A stretch of 64,000 nt of DNA. Origin: Polyangia bacterium. Lineage in GTDB: Bacteria > Myxococcota_A > Polyangia > Nannocystales > Nannocystaceae. The translations under genes and the position numbers were made by a program. Every line of letters begins with the position of its first letter. The stretch's first letter is position 1. The notes beneath the pieces are model-generated. The model was not told the origin of the DNA. It was given only the letters and a program-made list of their open reading frames with translations, and searched no databases. The stretch lies in the NCBI GenBank assembly GCA_030424595.1, contig JAUHWG010000034.1:1-64000 (forward strand), read 5' to 3'. Shown piece after piece: positions 48,821 through 58,629 of the stretch.

Positions 48821-49411
48821 ATGACGTCGAACAAGGTGCGAATCTATGCGATCGGGGCAGCGTTCTGCCTCCACGTCTTCGCCTCAGCGCGAGCCGATGC
48901 CGCGAATACTCCGCCTGCGATCAGCGAACCTCAGACGACGGACGCGGTGCCTTCGACCTTTACAGTGGTCGTTGAGCCTGGGACCTACGACTACTGCGAC
49001 ACCGACGGGTGCTCGCAGAACGTCCCCGAGCAGATCAGGGTCGAAGCTGACGAGGTGAACGCAGGCAGCGAGTCCCCCGAGAACGGCGAGGACGTGATGA
49101 TCGAGGTCACGCTCGAGCCCGGGATGCACACATTGGTCGCCAAGAGCGAGCCGCTTCTCGGGCCGATTCAGTCCTCGAGCGCGGTCACTGTCCTGGTCGA
49201 GAGCACCCCGGCGGCAGAGACGGGGACAGACACCGCGACGGAGGGGACCAGTGGTACGACGGAGGGCGGCCCGACGACAGCCGGCCCGACGGGCGGTGAG
49301 GATGGATGCGCGTGCTCGAGCGTGGACGCGCCGGCATCGGCTTGGTGGGCGATCTGCGGGGTTGGAGCGCTGATCGCTCGTCGTCGACGCTCCGCCTCGT
49401 CGTCGCGCTAA
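48821..49411 (+). CDS. Exported protein with MYXO-CTERM-like tail
   Basis: Protein of 196 aa. A signal peptide (IYAIGAAFCLHVFASARADA) is followed by an Ig-like domain of about 100 residues with one Cys pair (YDYCDTDGCSQ) and the strand ending EPGMHTLVAKSEPLL. A Thr/Gly linker comes next, then GCACSSVDAPASAWWAIC, a hydrophobic helix and ARRRR. This C-terminus fits MYXO-CTERM, so the protein is probably processed and surface-anchored. The layout echoes the protein at 14220-15425. Function unknown. Confidence 0.85.
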   Translation: MTSNKVRIYAIGAAFCLHVFASARADAANTPPAISEPQTTDAVPSTFTVVVEPGTYDYCDTDGCSQNVPEQIRVEADEVNAGSESPENGEDVMIEVTLEPGMHTLVAKSEPLLGPIQSSSAVTVLVESTPAAETGTDTATEGTSGTTEGGPTTAGPTGGEDGCACSSVDAPASAWWAICGVGALIARRRRSASSSR

Positions 49412-49460
49412 TCTGGCTGCGGCTGCGGCTGCGGCTGCGGCTGCGGCTGCGGCTGCGGCT
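49412..49460. repeat. 6-bp tandem repeat (GGCTGC)n
   Basis: About eight copies of the hexamer lie between the two genes, just beyond the MYXO-CTERM stop. Such arrays vary by slippage; here it is not within a gene. Confidence 0.9.
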
Positions 49461-49496
49461 GTGGGATCGCCGATGCCAAGCTGGCGGGCGTTCGGC

Positions 49497-51725
49497 TCAT
49501 CGGCTGCGCTTTGCGGCCCTCTTCGCGGCGCCGGGGACGGGGAAGCCGCGGTCGCGGAGGAGGGCGGCGACCTCGGGATCGCGGCCGCGGAAGGCCCGGA
49601 AGGCGTCGGCTGGATCGACGGAGTTGCGGGGGGCGAAGAGGTGCTCGACCAGGGCCTTGGCGAGGGTCTTGTCGTAGAAGCCGCCGCTCGACTCGGCGAA
49701 CGCCTCGGCCGCGTCTGCGGTCAGGACGTCGGCCCACATATAGCCATAGTATCCGGCGGAATAACCCTCACCAGAGAAGATGTGGCCGAAGTGCGGGGTC
49801 CTGTGGCGCATGACGATCTCCGCTGGAGCGCCGAGCTGCTCCAGGGTCTCGCGCTCGAAGGCGTCGGGGTCGAGGCCCTTCGGGTCGGCGGTGTGGAGCT
49901 TGAGGTCCATCAGGGCCGAGGCCAGGTATTCGCTGGTCGCGAAGCCCTGGTTGAAGGTCGAGGCCTCCTCGATCTTGGCGACGAGCGCGGCCGGCATCGG
50001 CTCCCCGGTCCTGTAGTGGACGAGGTACTTCGCGATCACCTTGTCGGTGAAGAGCCAGCGCTCGAGGAGCTGCGACTGGAACTCGGTGTAGTCGCGCACT
50101 CCGCCGTTGAGGGTCGGGTAGTCGACGTTGGAGGAGAGCGAGTGGAGCGCGTGGCCGAACTCATGGAAGAAGGTCTGGGCGTCGTCCCAGGAGACGAGCA
50201 CGGGCTCGCCCGGGGCCCCCTTCATGAAGTTGGAGTTGTTCGAGGCGAGGACGGGGGTCTCGCCGTCGATCGTCGTGTGGCCGCGGTAGCTGGTGGCCCA
50301 GGCGCCGGAGCGCTTGCCGGGGCGGGCGAAGGGATCGAGGTACCAGAGGCCGACCAGCTCGCCGGAGCTGCGATCCTTGACCTCCCAGACCCTCACGTCG
50401 GGGTGGAAGACGGGGACCTTGGCGTCGGCGGCGACCGGCGTAAACTCGAAGCCGAAGAGCTCGCCGGCGACCATGAACATCGCCTCGCGGAGCTTGTCTA
50501 GCTGGAGGTATTGTTTGACCTCGTCGGAGTCGAGGTCGTATTTGGCGAGCCGGACCTTGTCGGCGTAATAGCGGTAGTCCCAGGCCTCGATCTTGAAGTT
50601 CTTCTGCCGGTTCGCCCGGCCGACGCCCTTCTCGGCGAGCTTTTGCATGTCGCGGACCTCTTCGCGGACGCGGGCGACGGCGGCGGGCCAGACGGTCATC
50701 ATCAGCTCCATCGCCCGCTCGGGGGTCTTGGCCATCCGATCCTCGAGGCGCCATTGTGCGTAGTTGTCGTAGCCGAGGAGGGCGACCCGCTCGTCCCGGA
50801 GCTCGAGGATCTTGGCGATGATCGCGTTGTTGTCGTGCTCGTCGCCGTTGTCGCCGCGGCTGTAGTAGGTGCGCCAGACCTTCTCGCGCAGGCCGCGGTC
50901 GTCGGCGTAGGTGAGGAAGGGGTCGACCGAGGAGCGGGTGTTGGTGACCGCGTACTCGCCCTCGTGTCCGCGCGAGGCGGCCTCGTTGGCGGCGCTCGCC
51001 TTGAAGGACTCGGGCAGGCCGGCGAGCTGCTCCTCCTTGAGGTAGTGGACATAGCCCTCCTCGTCGGCGAGGACGTTGTTGCCGAAGCGGGTGTAGAGCT
51101 CGGCGAGCTCGCGCTGGATCTCGGCGTAGCGGAGCTTGGCGTCGCCCTGGAGGGTCGCGCCTTCGCGGGCGAAACGATCGTAGCGGAGCTTGATCAGGCG
51201 CTTTTCGGCGGGGCCATAGGACTTCGCGTCGGCGTCGTGGACGGCCTTGACGCGGGCGAAGAGCGCCGCGTTTTGGATGATCGTCGAGCGATACTCCGAG
51301 AAGAGCGGGGCCAAGCGGGCCTGGACCTCGCGGAACTCGGGGGTCGAGAGGTTGCTCGACATGACCCCGTAGTAGGCCCAGAAGCGGTCGAGGGCCTTCC
51401 CTGAGCGCTCCATGGCGATGATCGTGTTGTCGAGGTCCGGCGTCGCAGGGTCGCTCGCGATCGCGTCGAGCTCGGCGAGGTGCAGGCGCATGCCCTCCTT
51501 CGCCGCCTCTTCGACGTCGGCGAGGTTCATCTGATCAAAGTCCGGAACGCCGCCGTAGGGGCCATTCCACTCGGCGAGGAGCGGGTTGACGGCGGCGGGC
51601 GCCTCGTCGCTGGCGGCTGCGGTCGGCGGCGCGGGGGGCTGAGGCTCGCCCTTGGAGGGGCCGTCGCAGGCGATGAGGGCGGTGAGCAGCGCGAGGGAGA
51701 TCGAGGCACGGAGCATAGTCGGCAT
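49497..51725 (-). CDS. M3 family metallopeptidase, lipoprotein
   Basis: Oligopeptidase-type zinc protease of 742 aa. Signal peptide and lipobox (SISLALLTALIACDG) place it in the envelope. The catalytic HEFGHALH is at 521-528 (His521, Glu522, His525), with the third ligand Glu further on in the EFQSQLLERW segment. FSGEGYSAGYYGYMWADVL near the C-terminus is the conserved substrate loop of peptidyl-dipeptidase Dcp-like enzymes. The fold is all-helical with a deep cleft that restricts substrates to short peptides. ATG 51725 or 51716 are both possible. A role in digesting peptides from prey is inference. Confidence 0.94.
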   Translation of the reverse strand: MPTMLRASISLALLTALIACDGPSKGEPQPPAPPTAAASDEAPAAVNPLLAEWNGPYGGVPDFDQMNLADVEEAAKEGMRLHLAELDAIASDPATPDLDNTIIAMERSGKALDRFWAYYGVMSSNLSTPEFREVQARLAPLFSEYRSTIIQNAALFARVKAVHDADAKSYGPAEKRLIKLRYDRFAREGATLQGDAKLRYAEIQRELAELYTRFGNNVLADEEGYVHYLKEEQLAGLPESFKASAANEAASRGHEGEYAVTNTRSSVDPFLTYADDRGLREKVWRTYYSRGDNGDEHDNNAIIAKILELRDERVALLGYDNYAQWRLEDRMAKTPERAMELMMTVWPAAVARVREEVRDMQKLAEKGVGRANRQKNFKIEAWDYRYYADKVRLAKYDLDSDEVKQYLQLDKLREAMFMVAGELFGFEFTPVAADAKVPVFHPDVRVWEVKDRSSGELVGLWYLDPFARPGKRSGAWATSYRGHTTIDGETPVLASNNSNFMKGAPGEPVLVSWDDAQTFFHEFGHALHSLSSNVDYPTLNGGVRDYTEFQSQLLERWLFTDKVIAKYLVHYRTGEPMPAALVAKIEEASTFNQGFATSEYLASALMDLKLHTADPKGLDPDAFERETLEQLGAPAEIVMRHRTPHFGHIFSGEGYSAGYYGYMWADVLTADAAEAFAESSGGFYDKTLAKALVEHLFAPRNSVDPADAFRAFRGRDPEVAALLRDRGFPVPGAAKRAAKRSR

Positions 51726-51826
51726 GGGCTTCGCGCGGACTCTACCAAGCTTTGGATCGGCGATCCTCTCCGCCGGGTTGCCTGCATACTCACGGACCTC
51801 GCAGGGGTGCAGGCGAAACCCTGCCT

Positions 51827-51890
51827 GGTCGCGGACGCGGCGAAGGGGGGCTCGTCGCGGACGCGGCGAAGGGGGGCTCGTCGCGTCCGC
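51827..51890. repeat. 26-bp tandem repeat, two and a half copies
   Basis: TCGCGGACGCGGCGAAGGGG is the conserved part of a unit repeated with a 26-bp period and ending in a TCGCG inverted pairing. It lies in the divergent gap between the peptidase and thioesterase genes. Confidence 0.7.
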
Positions 51891-51947
51891 GACGACGGGG
51901 TCCTCGACCTTGCGCCGAGGCGGTCGGGGGCCGATGATCCGCCGGCC

Positions 51948-52364
51948 ATGCCGGCGATCTACGATCACCACCACACGGTCCGCAGCGACGAGATCGACTT
52001 CCTCGGGCACGCGAACAACCTCTGCTACATGGCGTGGATGCAGGACGCCGCGCTGGCCCACTCCGACGCTCAAGGGTGGCCCACGTCGCGCTATCAGGAG
52101 CTCGGCGCGGTCTGGGTGGTGCGTCGGCACGAGGTGGACTACCTCCGGCCGGCGCTGGTCGGGGATGCGCTGGTGATCCGGACCTGGGTGGTGGCGATAG
52201 GGCGGCTCGACAGCGTCCGCGGCTATCGAATCCTCCGCGCCGCGGACGGGGCCCTGCTCGTGGAGGGGGAGACCCGCTGGATCTGGGTCGACACGGCGAC
52301 GGGGCGGCCGCGGCGGGTGCCTCCCGAGGTCGTCCAGGCGTTTCCCCGGTCCACCCCCGACTGA
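51948..52364 (+). CDS. Acyl-CoA thioesterase (4HBT hotdog)
   Basis: Hotdog-fold protein of 138 aa of the YbgC/FadM type, hydrolysing acyl-CoA thioesters in the cytoplasm. The signature VRSDEIDFLGHANNLCYMAWMQDAA has the catalytic Asp region (DEIDFLGHANN) and the helix that follows. VVRRHEVDYLRPALVGDALVIRTWV, GRLDSVRGYRILR and LVEGETRWIWVDTATGRP are the standard strands. Length is normal. ATG 51948 is the only good start. Its gene converges with the HTTM pair, 5 bp between stops. Confidence 0.9.
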   Translation: MPAIYDHHHTVRSDEIDFLGHANNLCYMAWMQDAALAHSDAQGWPTSRYQELGAVWVVRRHEVDYLRPALVGDALVIRTWVVAIGRLDSVRGYRILRAADGALLVEGETRWIWVDTATGRPRRVPPEVVQAFPRSTPD

Positions 52365-52369
52365 CCTCG

Positions 52370-53290
52370 TCAGGATCGGCGAGCGCTCGGGAGGAGGGGG
52401 TCGAAGAGGCGCTCTGTCGCGACAAAGCTGAGGAAGGCGACGCCGCTCAGCGGGTACCAGAAGGCGATCCCCATGGTCGCGAGGATCCCGAGGTGCATCC
52501 CCCAGGCGCTTAGGATCCAGGCCCGTCGCAGCTTGCCGGGGCGCATCGCGATCGCGGCGCCGAGCTCGATGACGAGGGTGCCGGCGGCGAAGAGGGAGAA
52601 GATCCAGGGCTGGCGCAGGAGCGGACCTGTGAGCGGGGAGATCGGTGCGCCGAGGCGCACCTTTCGGATCGCGTCGTGGGCGACGAGGTTGCGGATCGCG
52701 TCGCCCTTGGCCCAGGCCCAGCCGCCGTTGGTCAGCTTGGCGAGGCCGGCGAGGCCGTAGCTGACGATGACCGTGAGCATCAGCAGGCGCAGGGGCCAGC
52801 CGTAGCGGGCGCCGTCACCTTCGCGGGTCCGGCCGGCGCGTCGATCGAGGGAGAGGGCGTCGGCGGCGGGGACGAGGCTGAGGACCAGCGCCTGCATGAC
52901 GGCGAGGTTTTGCGCGTGGGCGAGGTGGCCCCAGGAGTTGAGATAGGAGGTGAGGGCGAGGAGGGCGAGGGCGTAGATCGGCGCGAGATGGCGGTAGCGC
53001 CAGCCCAGGGTGAAGGCGAGGCCGCCGAGGAGGGCGATCGCGGCGGTGATCGTCAGGGCGAGGGGGCTGGGCGGGGCGCCCATCGGCGTGAGGAGGCCGA
53101 CCGGGGCGAAGCGCGAGGGGTCGAAGCCGCTTCGGCGGACGAGGGCCGGAGCGTGGCCGAGGACGAGGAGCGTCGTGTAGAGGCCGACGGCGACGCGGAC
53201 CCAGGCGAGGCGCCGCGCAGGGGCGGGGGCTCGCCACCAGGCGTCGACGGAGCGCAGGAGCGACGGGGCTGCTAGCGAGGTACCGGGCAT
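52370..53290 (-). CDS. HTTM-domain membrane protein
   Basis: Membrane protein of 306 aa with about eight helices of the HTTM family (related to vitamin K-dependent gamma-carboxylase membrane part). Typical blocks: ARRLAWVRVAVGLYTTLLVL, FTLGWRYRHLAPI, SYLNSWGHLAHAQNLAVM, ADALSLDRRAG, and YGLAGLAKLTNGGWAWAKG with a conserved Lys/Trp. Function of bacterial members is unknown. Its start overlaps the stop of the upstream gene by 19 bp, so the two are coupled and likely act together. Confidence 0.85.
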   Translation of the reverse strand: MPGTSLAAPSLLRSVDAWWRAPAPARRLAWVRVAVGLYTTLLVLGHAPALVRRSGFDPSRFAPVGLLTPMGAPPSPLALTITAAIALLGGLAFTLGWRYRHLAPIYALALLALTSYLNSWGHLAHAQNLAVMQALVLSLVPAADALSLDRRAGRTREGDGARYGWPLRLLMLTVIVSYGLAGLAKLTNGGWAWAKGDAIRNLVAHDAIRKVRLGAPISPLTGPLLRQPWIFSLFAAGTLVIELGAAIAMRPGKLRRAWILSAWGMHLGILATMGIAFWYPLSGVAFLSFVATERLFDPLLPSARRS

Positions 53291-53736
53291 CGGGCGTGGA
53301 TCTTGATCGCCTCCGGCATGTCGGCGCCGAGGAAGTAGGCTTCAGCGTCGTAGCGCTCGGTGAGGAAGAGGACCTCGACGTAGCGGTCGCGGAGGTCGGG
53401 ATCGGCGGCGACGCGACCTGCGACCGTCGTGCACAGGGCGCGCCGACGCTCAGGGCTGCTCGCGCCGGTCGTCGTCCGGACCGCGAGGATCACCGACGGG
53501 TCGCCGGCGATGAGGGCAGGGCTCAGGAGCTCCTGCTCGCCGGACGCGGTGATGCCGAGGAGCGTGCGGACCCGGGACGTCGTCCCCATCGCGCCGGAGT
53601 ACATCGGGTAGGTGGTCAGCGGGAAGCCGTCGACCGGCTCGCAGCGGAGCACCGGCGAGAGCATCGCCAGGAGGACGCAGAGGCTGAGGCCGTAGGCCCA
53701 AGCGTGCTCCCGAGCGTCGTCGCGGTGGTTTCGCAT
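53272..53736 (-). CDS. HTTM-associated single-pass protein
   Basis: Protein of 154 aa. One N-terminal helix (AYGLSLCVLLAMLSPVL) is followed by PVDGFPLTTYPMYSG, a motif seen in small partners of HTTM proteins. A soluble extracytoplasmic domain then has strands (GITASGEQELLSPALIAGD, RYVEVLFLTERYDAEAYF) and ends with HARCPVPR. The enzymatic role, if any, is unknown. The overlap with the HTTM gene argues for one complex. Confidence 0.78.
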   Translation of the reverse strand: MRNHRDDAREHAWAYGLSLCVLLAMLSPVLRCEPVDGFPLTTYPMYSGAMGTTSRVRTLLGITASGEQELLSPALIAGDPSVILAVRTTTGASSPERRRALCTTVAGRVAADPDLRDRYVEVLFLTERYDAEAYFLGADMPEAIKIHARCPVPR

Positions 53737-53788
53737 GATGGGGCGCTTTGTCCCCGCGCTGGCCCGTGACCCGGAGGTCGACGAACCC

Positions 53789-54793
53789 CTACGCTTGTAC
53801 CATGAACCAGTGGGGCGCCTGCTGCTCCAGGCCGTCGCGGCCGTGGGCCCTGTCCATCCACGAGAGATCGACCTTGGCGATCAGCCGGTGGGGGTTGATG
53901 ACATAGTGCGAGGTGTAATAGTGCTTGCGCGTCAGCTCGACCGAGTTGGAGCGCTTGACGACCGGCCAGCTGTAGATCTCGCGGACATAGCCGCTGAGCG
54001 CGGGGTAGTCCTGCACCCGGCGCAGGCTACATTTAAAGTGGATGTTGTAGACAAAGTCGAAGCGCCACAGGGTCGGGAAGAGGATGATATCGGCGAAGGT
54101 GAAGCGGTCGCCCAAGACCCAGCGCTGGGAGGTGAGCCTGGCCTCGAGCTCGTCGAGCTTGGCGAAGAGCCCGTCGACGACCTCGTCGTGGACCTCCTGC
54201 TTGGAGGCGAAGCCCGCCCGGTAGACCCCGTTGAGCAGCGGCTCGTAGAGATCGGCGTAGAGGTCGTCGATCGCCTGCCGGAGGTCTTCCGGGTAGAGGT
54301 CGACCTCGGGGTGGGTCGCCCGCGCGCGGAAGAGGTCGTGGAGGATCGGCGCCATCTCCTGCGACTCGTTGTGGAGAACCCGACGCTCGCGCTTGTCCCA
54401 GAGCATCGGCGTCGTGCTCTTGGTGTCGTGCTCGGGGTTGCCCAGGAGGTAGACGTCCTTCAGCGTCGACTTGCCGTAGAGCGGGTCGGGGTACTCCTCG
54501 CTGAAGACCCAGCCGGTCTGCTGGGTGTCCTCCTCGATCACGCCGAAGACCGGGTCGGAGTCGATGACGGCGATCGCGTCGCTGAGCCCGAGCATGTCGA
54601 TCAGCATCTTCACGCGGGTCGCCCAGGGGCAGGCGTGGGAGCCGTAGATGACGTAGCGATCGGCCTCGTCGCTCGGCGGTGGTTCGCGGTAGGCGCTCCG
54701 CGTCCGCTCCCAGGTGCCCTCCTCGTCGTTGAGCTCGGACTCCCAGGTGAGGGTCTTTGGCTTGGCGGTCGAGGTGTCGCTTGCGTCTGTCAT
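53789..54793 (-). CDS. Glutathione S-transferase, glutathionyl-hydroquinone reductase type
   Basis: Cytoplasmic enzyme of 334 aa of the xi class (YqjG/ECM4-like), which uses a Cys to reduce glutathionyl-quinones. Catalytic Cys55 lies in GSHACPWATRV. The family-specific DPVFGV and GWVFSEEYPDPLYGKSTLKDVYLL follow, then STTPMLWDKRERRVLHNES (thioredoxin-fold glutathione site), and a helical domain with RWVLGDRFTFADIILFPTL. The C-terminal RRVQDYPALSGYVREIYSWP ends with the family's LTRKHYYTSHYVINP. ATG 54793 gives the usual length; the frame from 54820 is longer but weak. Confidence 0.93.
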   Translation of the reverse strand: MTDASDTSTAKPKTLTWESELNDEEGTWERTRSAYREPPPSDEADRYVIYGSHACPWATRVKMLIDMLGLSDAIAVIDSDPVFGVIEEDTQQTGWVFSEEYPDPLYGKSTLKDVYLLGNPEHDTKSTTPMLWDKRERRVLHNESQEMAPILHDLFRARATHPEVDLYPEDLRQAIDDLYADLYEPLLNGVYRAGFASKQEVHDEVVDGLFAKLDELEARLTSQRWVLGDRFTFADIILFPTLWRFDFVYNIHFKCSLRRVQDYPALSGYVREIYSWPVVKRSNSVELTRKHYYTSHYVINPHRLIAKVDLSWMDRAHGRDGLEQQAPHWFMVQA

Positions 54794-55020
54794 CGGCGGG
54801 TCTCCGGAGCGGTGGATCATGAGGGTACGACGAGATAGTGGCTCATCCGCGCCATTGTGCAGGTCCTCACGCGGCGCCGCCCAGGTCGCGACGCGGGGGC
54901 GTGGATGCGCGCGATCTCGCCGCTGCGCAGGGGTCTTCGGCGGCGGAGGAGTCTCGGCCGCCGAGGCGCCGCGATGGGCATGGCAGGGGGCCTCTCACTG
55001 GCAGAGGCGGACTTTGCCTG

Positions 55021-55026
55021 TACCCT
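55021..55026 (+). promoter_or_regulatory. -10 box TACCCT of ABC-F gene
   Basis: TACCCT ends 8 nt before GTG 55035, close to the leaderless spacing seen at other starts. Confidence 0.35.
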
Positions 55027-55034
55027 CCGCCGCG

Positions 55035-56657
<1,623 letters not shown>

Positions 56658-56767
56658 GGGTCGCGAGCGGTGCGTTCGGCCGCTCGCCCTCGTGTCGGGG
56701 GGCCCCCGGCGGACTCAGCCGCCGCGACGGACTCCGCTGCCGTGTCTCGCCAGGAGCTGCGAGGTCG

Positions 56768-57040
56768 CTACGGCCCCGTGCGGGGTCCTGCGGCCGTACT
56801 CGCCTCGGCCTTGGCCCGCGCGAGCCCGCGGGTGTAGCGGAGCGCTGCGGTCGCTAGAGCAGCGCTGCCGACGACCGTAAGCCCGGCGCCGACGTCCTCC
56901 AGGGCCTCGACGACCGGGGCAGGCTGATCCGGTCGCGCCCGGAGATCCGGGCGATCGGCGACCATCAGCAGGAGGCAGCCGAACAGGGTGCATACGAACG
57001 AGACAAACGACAGATTTGGACTGCGATGCGCCCACTTCAT
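56768..57040 (-). CDS. Small two-helix membrane protein
   Basis: Protein of 90 aa. A first helix (LSFVSFVCTLFGCLLLMVA) and a second (VGAGLTVVGSAALATAALRY) are joined by a short loop (RARPDQPAPVVEALEDVG). The family is not recognised. Support comes from the TATCGT box exactly 6 nt before ATG, the codon use and the two clear helices. It is convergent with the ABC-F gene. Confidence 0.55.
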   Translation of the reverse strand: MKWAHRSPNLSFVSFVCTLFGCLLLMVADRPDLRARPDQPAPVVEALEDVGAGLTVVGSAALATAALRYTRGLARAKAEASTAAGPRTGP

Positions 57041-57046
57041 CGGCGC

Positions 57047-57052
57047 ACGATA
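57047..57052 (-). promoter_or_regulatory. -10 box TATCGT, leaderless spacing
   Basis: On the minus strand TATCGT is separated from ATG 57040 by GCGCCG (6 nt). Confidence 0.5.
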
Positions 57053-57317
57053 GCCGGTCGCCGCGCGGATCTTTCACGAATTTACACGGGCCATCTCGCC
57101 GCGCTCCGAGGCGGCGGGTGTTCCGCCGAGCCACTCGGTCAGCCTGTCGGAGCGTGTCGGCGCTCGGCGACGCGATCCGCGACGACCGTCGCCGGGCGCC
57201 GCCCGCGGACCAGCGGGCAGCGAGTGTGGGCACTCCTGGACCGGCGGGGGGTCGAGGCTCCGACTATGTCAACAGTCTTACTATGCCTCACTATACATAG
57301 TTATATGATCAGTGTCG

Positions 57318-57323
57318 TATCCT
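57318..57323 (+). promoter_or_regulatory. -10 box TATCCT before a 16-codon leader
   Basis: TATCCT ends 6 nt before ATG 57330, the start of a 16-codon reading frame upstream of the hydrolase gene. A -35-like element is not clear, but the AT-rich patch lies just upstream. Confidence 0.5.
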
Positions 57324-57329
57324 GTGCTG

Positions 57330-57380
57330 ATGCCGGCCGTCGAGGAGTGTCCAGGAGGGCTGGAGGTGCTGCTCGGGTGA
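57330..57380 (+). CDS. Possible 16-aa leader peptide
   Basis: ATG 57330 opens a frame of 16 codons (MPAVEECPGGLEVLLG) ending in TGA 57378-57380, 34 bp before the hydrolase start. The start has the TATCCT-N6 spacing found at real genes. It may be a leader peptide that sets translation or termination of the hydrolase message, or just the 5' end of the transcript. Unproven. Confidence 0.35.
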   Translation: MPAVEECPGGLEVLLG

Positions 57381-57414
57381 AGCGCGACCTTGCGCAGCGG
57401 CCATGGAGGGCGTA

Positions 57415-58503
57415 ATGGGGGCGTTGGATCCCGCGATGGCCCCTGCCTCCCCGACAATCTCTCGCTCTCCCTCGCCCCGAGGCGCGTCTCTCCTCGCCTC
57501 GATCCGCTCGCGGATCCTCGCGCCGGCCCTCGCGTCGGCCCTCGGGGCTTCGCTCTCGTCGGGTCTGCTCGCCGGCTGCGCCCACGCCGACGACGGGGCT
57601 GCGCGGACCTACCGCGCCGATCCTGAGGTCGCGTTTGTCCAGGCCAACGGCCTGCGCTTCGCCTACCTCGCGGCGGGGGATCCTGCGGATCCCTTGATCC
57701 TCCTGATGCACGGCTTCCCCGACACGGCGCGGGCTTGGGACGGCCTGCGCGAGGAGCTGGCGAAGCCGGGCTTTTACGTGGTCTCGCCCTACATGCGGGG
57801 CTATGCGCCGAGTGGGGCGCCGAGTGGGACGCCGAGTGGGGCGCCGAGCGGGGCGCCGAGTGGGGCGCCGAGCGAGGACGCCTACGACGCCGAGACCCTC
57901 GGTCGCGACGTCCTCGGGCTCATCGCCGCCTTCGGCAAGGAGGACGCGGACGTCGTCGGGCATGACTGGGGGGCGATGAGCGTCTACGCAGCGGCGGCGC
58001 TCGAGCCCGCCCGGATCCGGCGGCTGGTCGCCCTCGTGATCCCCCACCCCGCGACCCTCAAGGTCCGGCTCCGCGATCTCTATCGGGCGCGCCACTTCTC
58101 GGCCTTGCGCAGGCGCCGGGCGCCGGAGCGCTTCGCTCGCGACGACTACGCCGGCGTCGACGAGCTCTACGCCCGCTGGTCGCCGACCTGGGCGGTCGAG
58201 GCGAGCGAGCTCGAGGACGTCAAGAACAGCTTCGCGGCGGAGGGCTCGCTCAACGCTGCGCTCGGCTACTACCGTGATCTCGAGCTCAAGGCGCCGCCCT
58301 TCCTCAAGGTCAAGACCGAGGTGCCGAGCCTGGTGATCGCCGGGCTCGACGACGGCACGACCCCGCTCGACGCCTTTGATGACACCTCGGCGTTCGCCGC
58401 CCCCACGCGCCTGGAAAAACTGCCGACCGGCCACTTTCCCCACCGCGAGCGGCCAGACCTGGTGTTGCCGCTGTTGCTGGAATTTCTGGCGCCACAGGGG
58501 TGA
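57415..58503 (+). CDS. Alpha/beta hydrolase, lipoprotein
   Basis: Predicted envelope hydrolase of 362 aa (epoxide-hydrolase/haloalkane-dehalogenase-like). Signal and lipobox end at GLLAGCAH. Oxyanion segment LMHGFPDTARAW (HGFPD at 99), nucleophile Asp184 in VGHDWGAMSVYAAA and the catalytic His340 in TGHFPHRERPD are all present. The third acid is probably in the LDDGTTPLDAF region. Between the first strands and the nucleophile is an unusual tandem of (PSGA/T) units, encoded by a 12-bp repeat. ATG 57415 has a GGAGGG ribosome site; ATG 57403 is 12 bp upstream. Substrate unknown. Confidence 0.88.
   Translation: MGALDPAMAPASPTISRSPSPRGASLLASIRSRILAPALASALGASLSSGLLAGCAHADDGAARTYRADPEVAFVQANGLRFAYLAAGDPADPLILLMHGFPDTARAWDGLREELAKPGFYVVSPYMRGYAPSGAPSGTPSGAPSGAPSGAPSEDAYDAETLGRDVLGLIAAFGKEDADVVGHDWGAMSVYAAAALEPARIRRLVALVIPHPATLKVRLRDLYRARHFSALRRRRAPERFARDDYAGVDELYARWSPTWAVEASELEDVKNSFAAEGSLNAALGYYRDLELKAPPFLKVKTEVPSLVIAGLDDGTTPLDAFDDTSAFAAPTRLEKLPTGHFPHRERPDLVLPLLLEFLAPQG
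57805..57873 (+). repeat. 12-bp tandem repeat inside hydrolase
   Basis: Five to six copies of GCGCCGAGTGGG (one with ACG, some with C for T) encode Ala-Pro-Ser-Gly repeats in the hydrolase cap region. Copy-number change would not alter frame. Confidence 0.85.
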
Positions 58504-58585
58504 ACGAGGCGGTCGCGAGCGAGCTCCGGGGGCGAGGCCGTGGTGAGGAGCCGCATCGGCTGAAGGGTCAGCGAGGGCAGAGGGC

Positions 58586-58605
58586 GGGACAGGTTCGCCT
58601 GTCCC
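58586..58605 (+). terminator. UUCG-loop hairpin after hydrolase
   Basis: GGGACAGG, loop TTCG and CCTGTCCC form a perfect 8-bp stem with the very stable UUCG tetraloop, between the hydrolase stop and the ppa promoter. Only a TT follows, so it may be a weak terminator or an RNA stabiliser. Confidence 0.6.
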
Positions 58606-58616
58606 TTGCGACCTGC

Positions 58617-58622
58617 TAGGCT
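58617..58622 (+). promoter_or_regulatory. -10 box TAGGCT of ppa
   Basis: TAGGCT ends 7 nt before ATG 58630. The preceding hairpin sits where the -35 would be. Confidence 0.45.
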
Positions 58623-58629
58623 CCGCCGC

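Larger units (their letters stand above)
57041..57329. other. Gap with promoters, AT-rich patch
   Basis: Between the divergent small membrane protein and hydrolase genes. 57047-57052 holds TATCGT (minus strand). 57265-57315 is AT-rich for this genome (CTATACATAGTTATATGATC). No gene is convincing. Confidence 0.45.

Noticed and set aside
49412..49460. Pro-Gln repeat protein on the minus strand
   Set aside because: It is the translation of the GGCTGC repeat beyond the M3 peptidase stop codon; no start or context.
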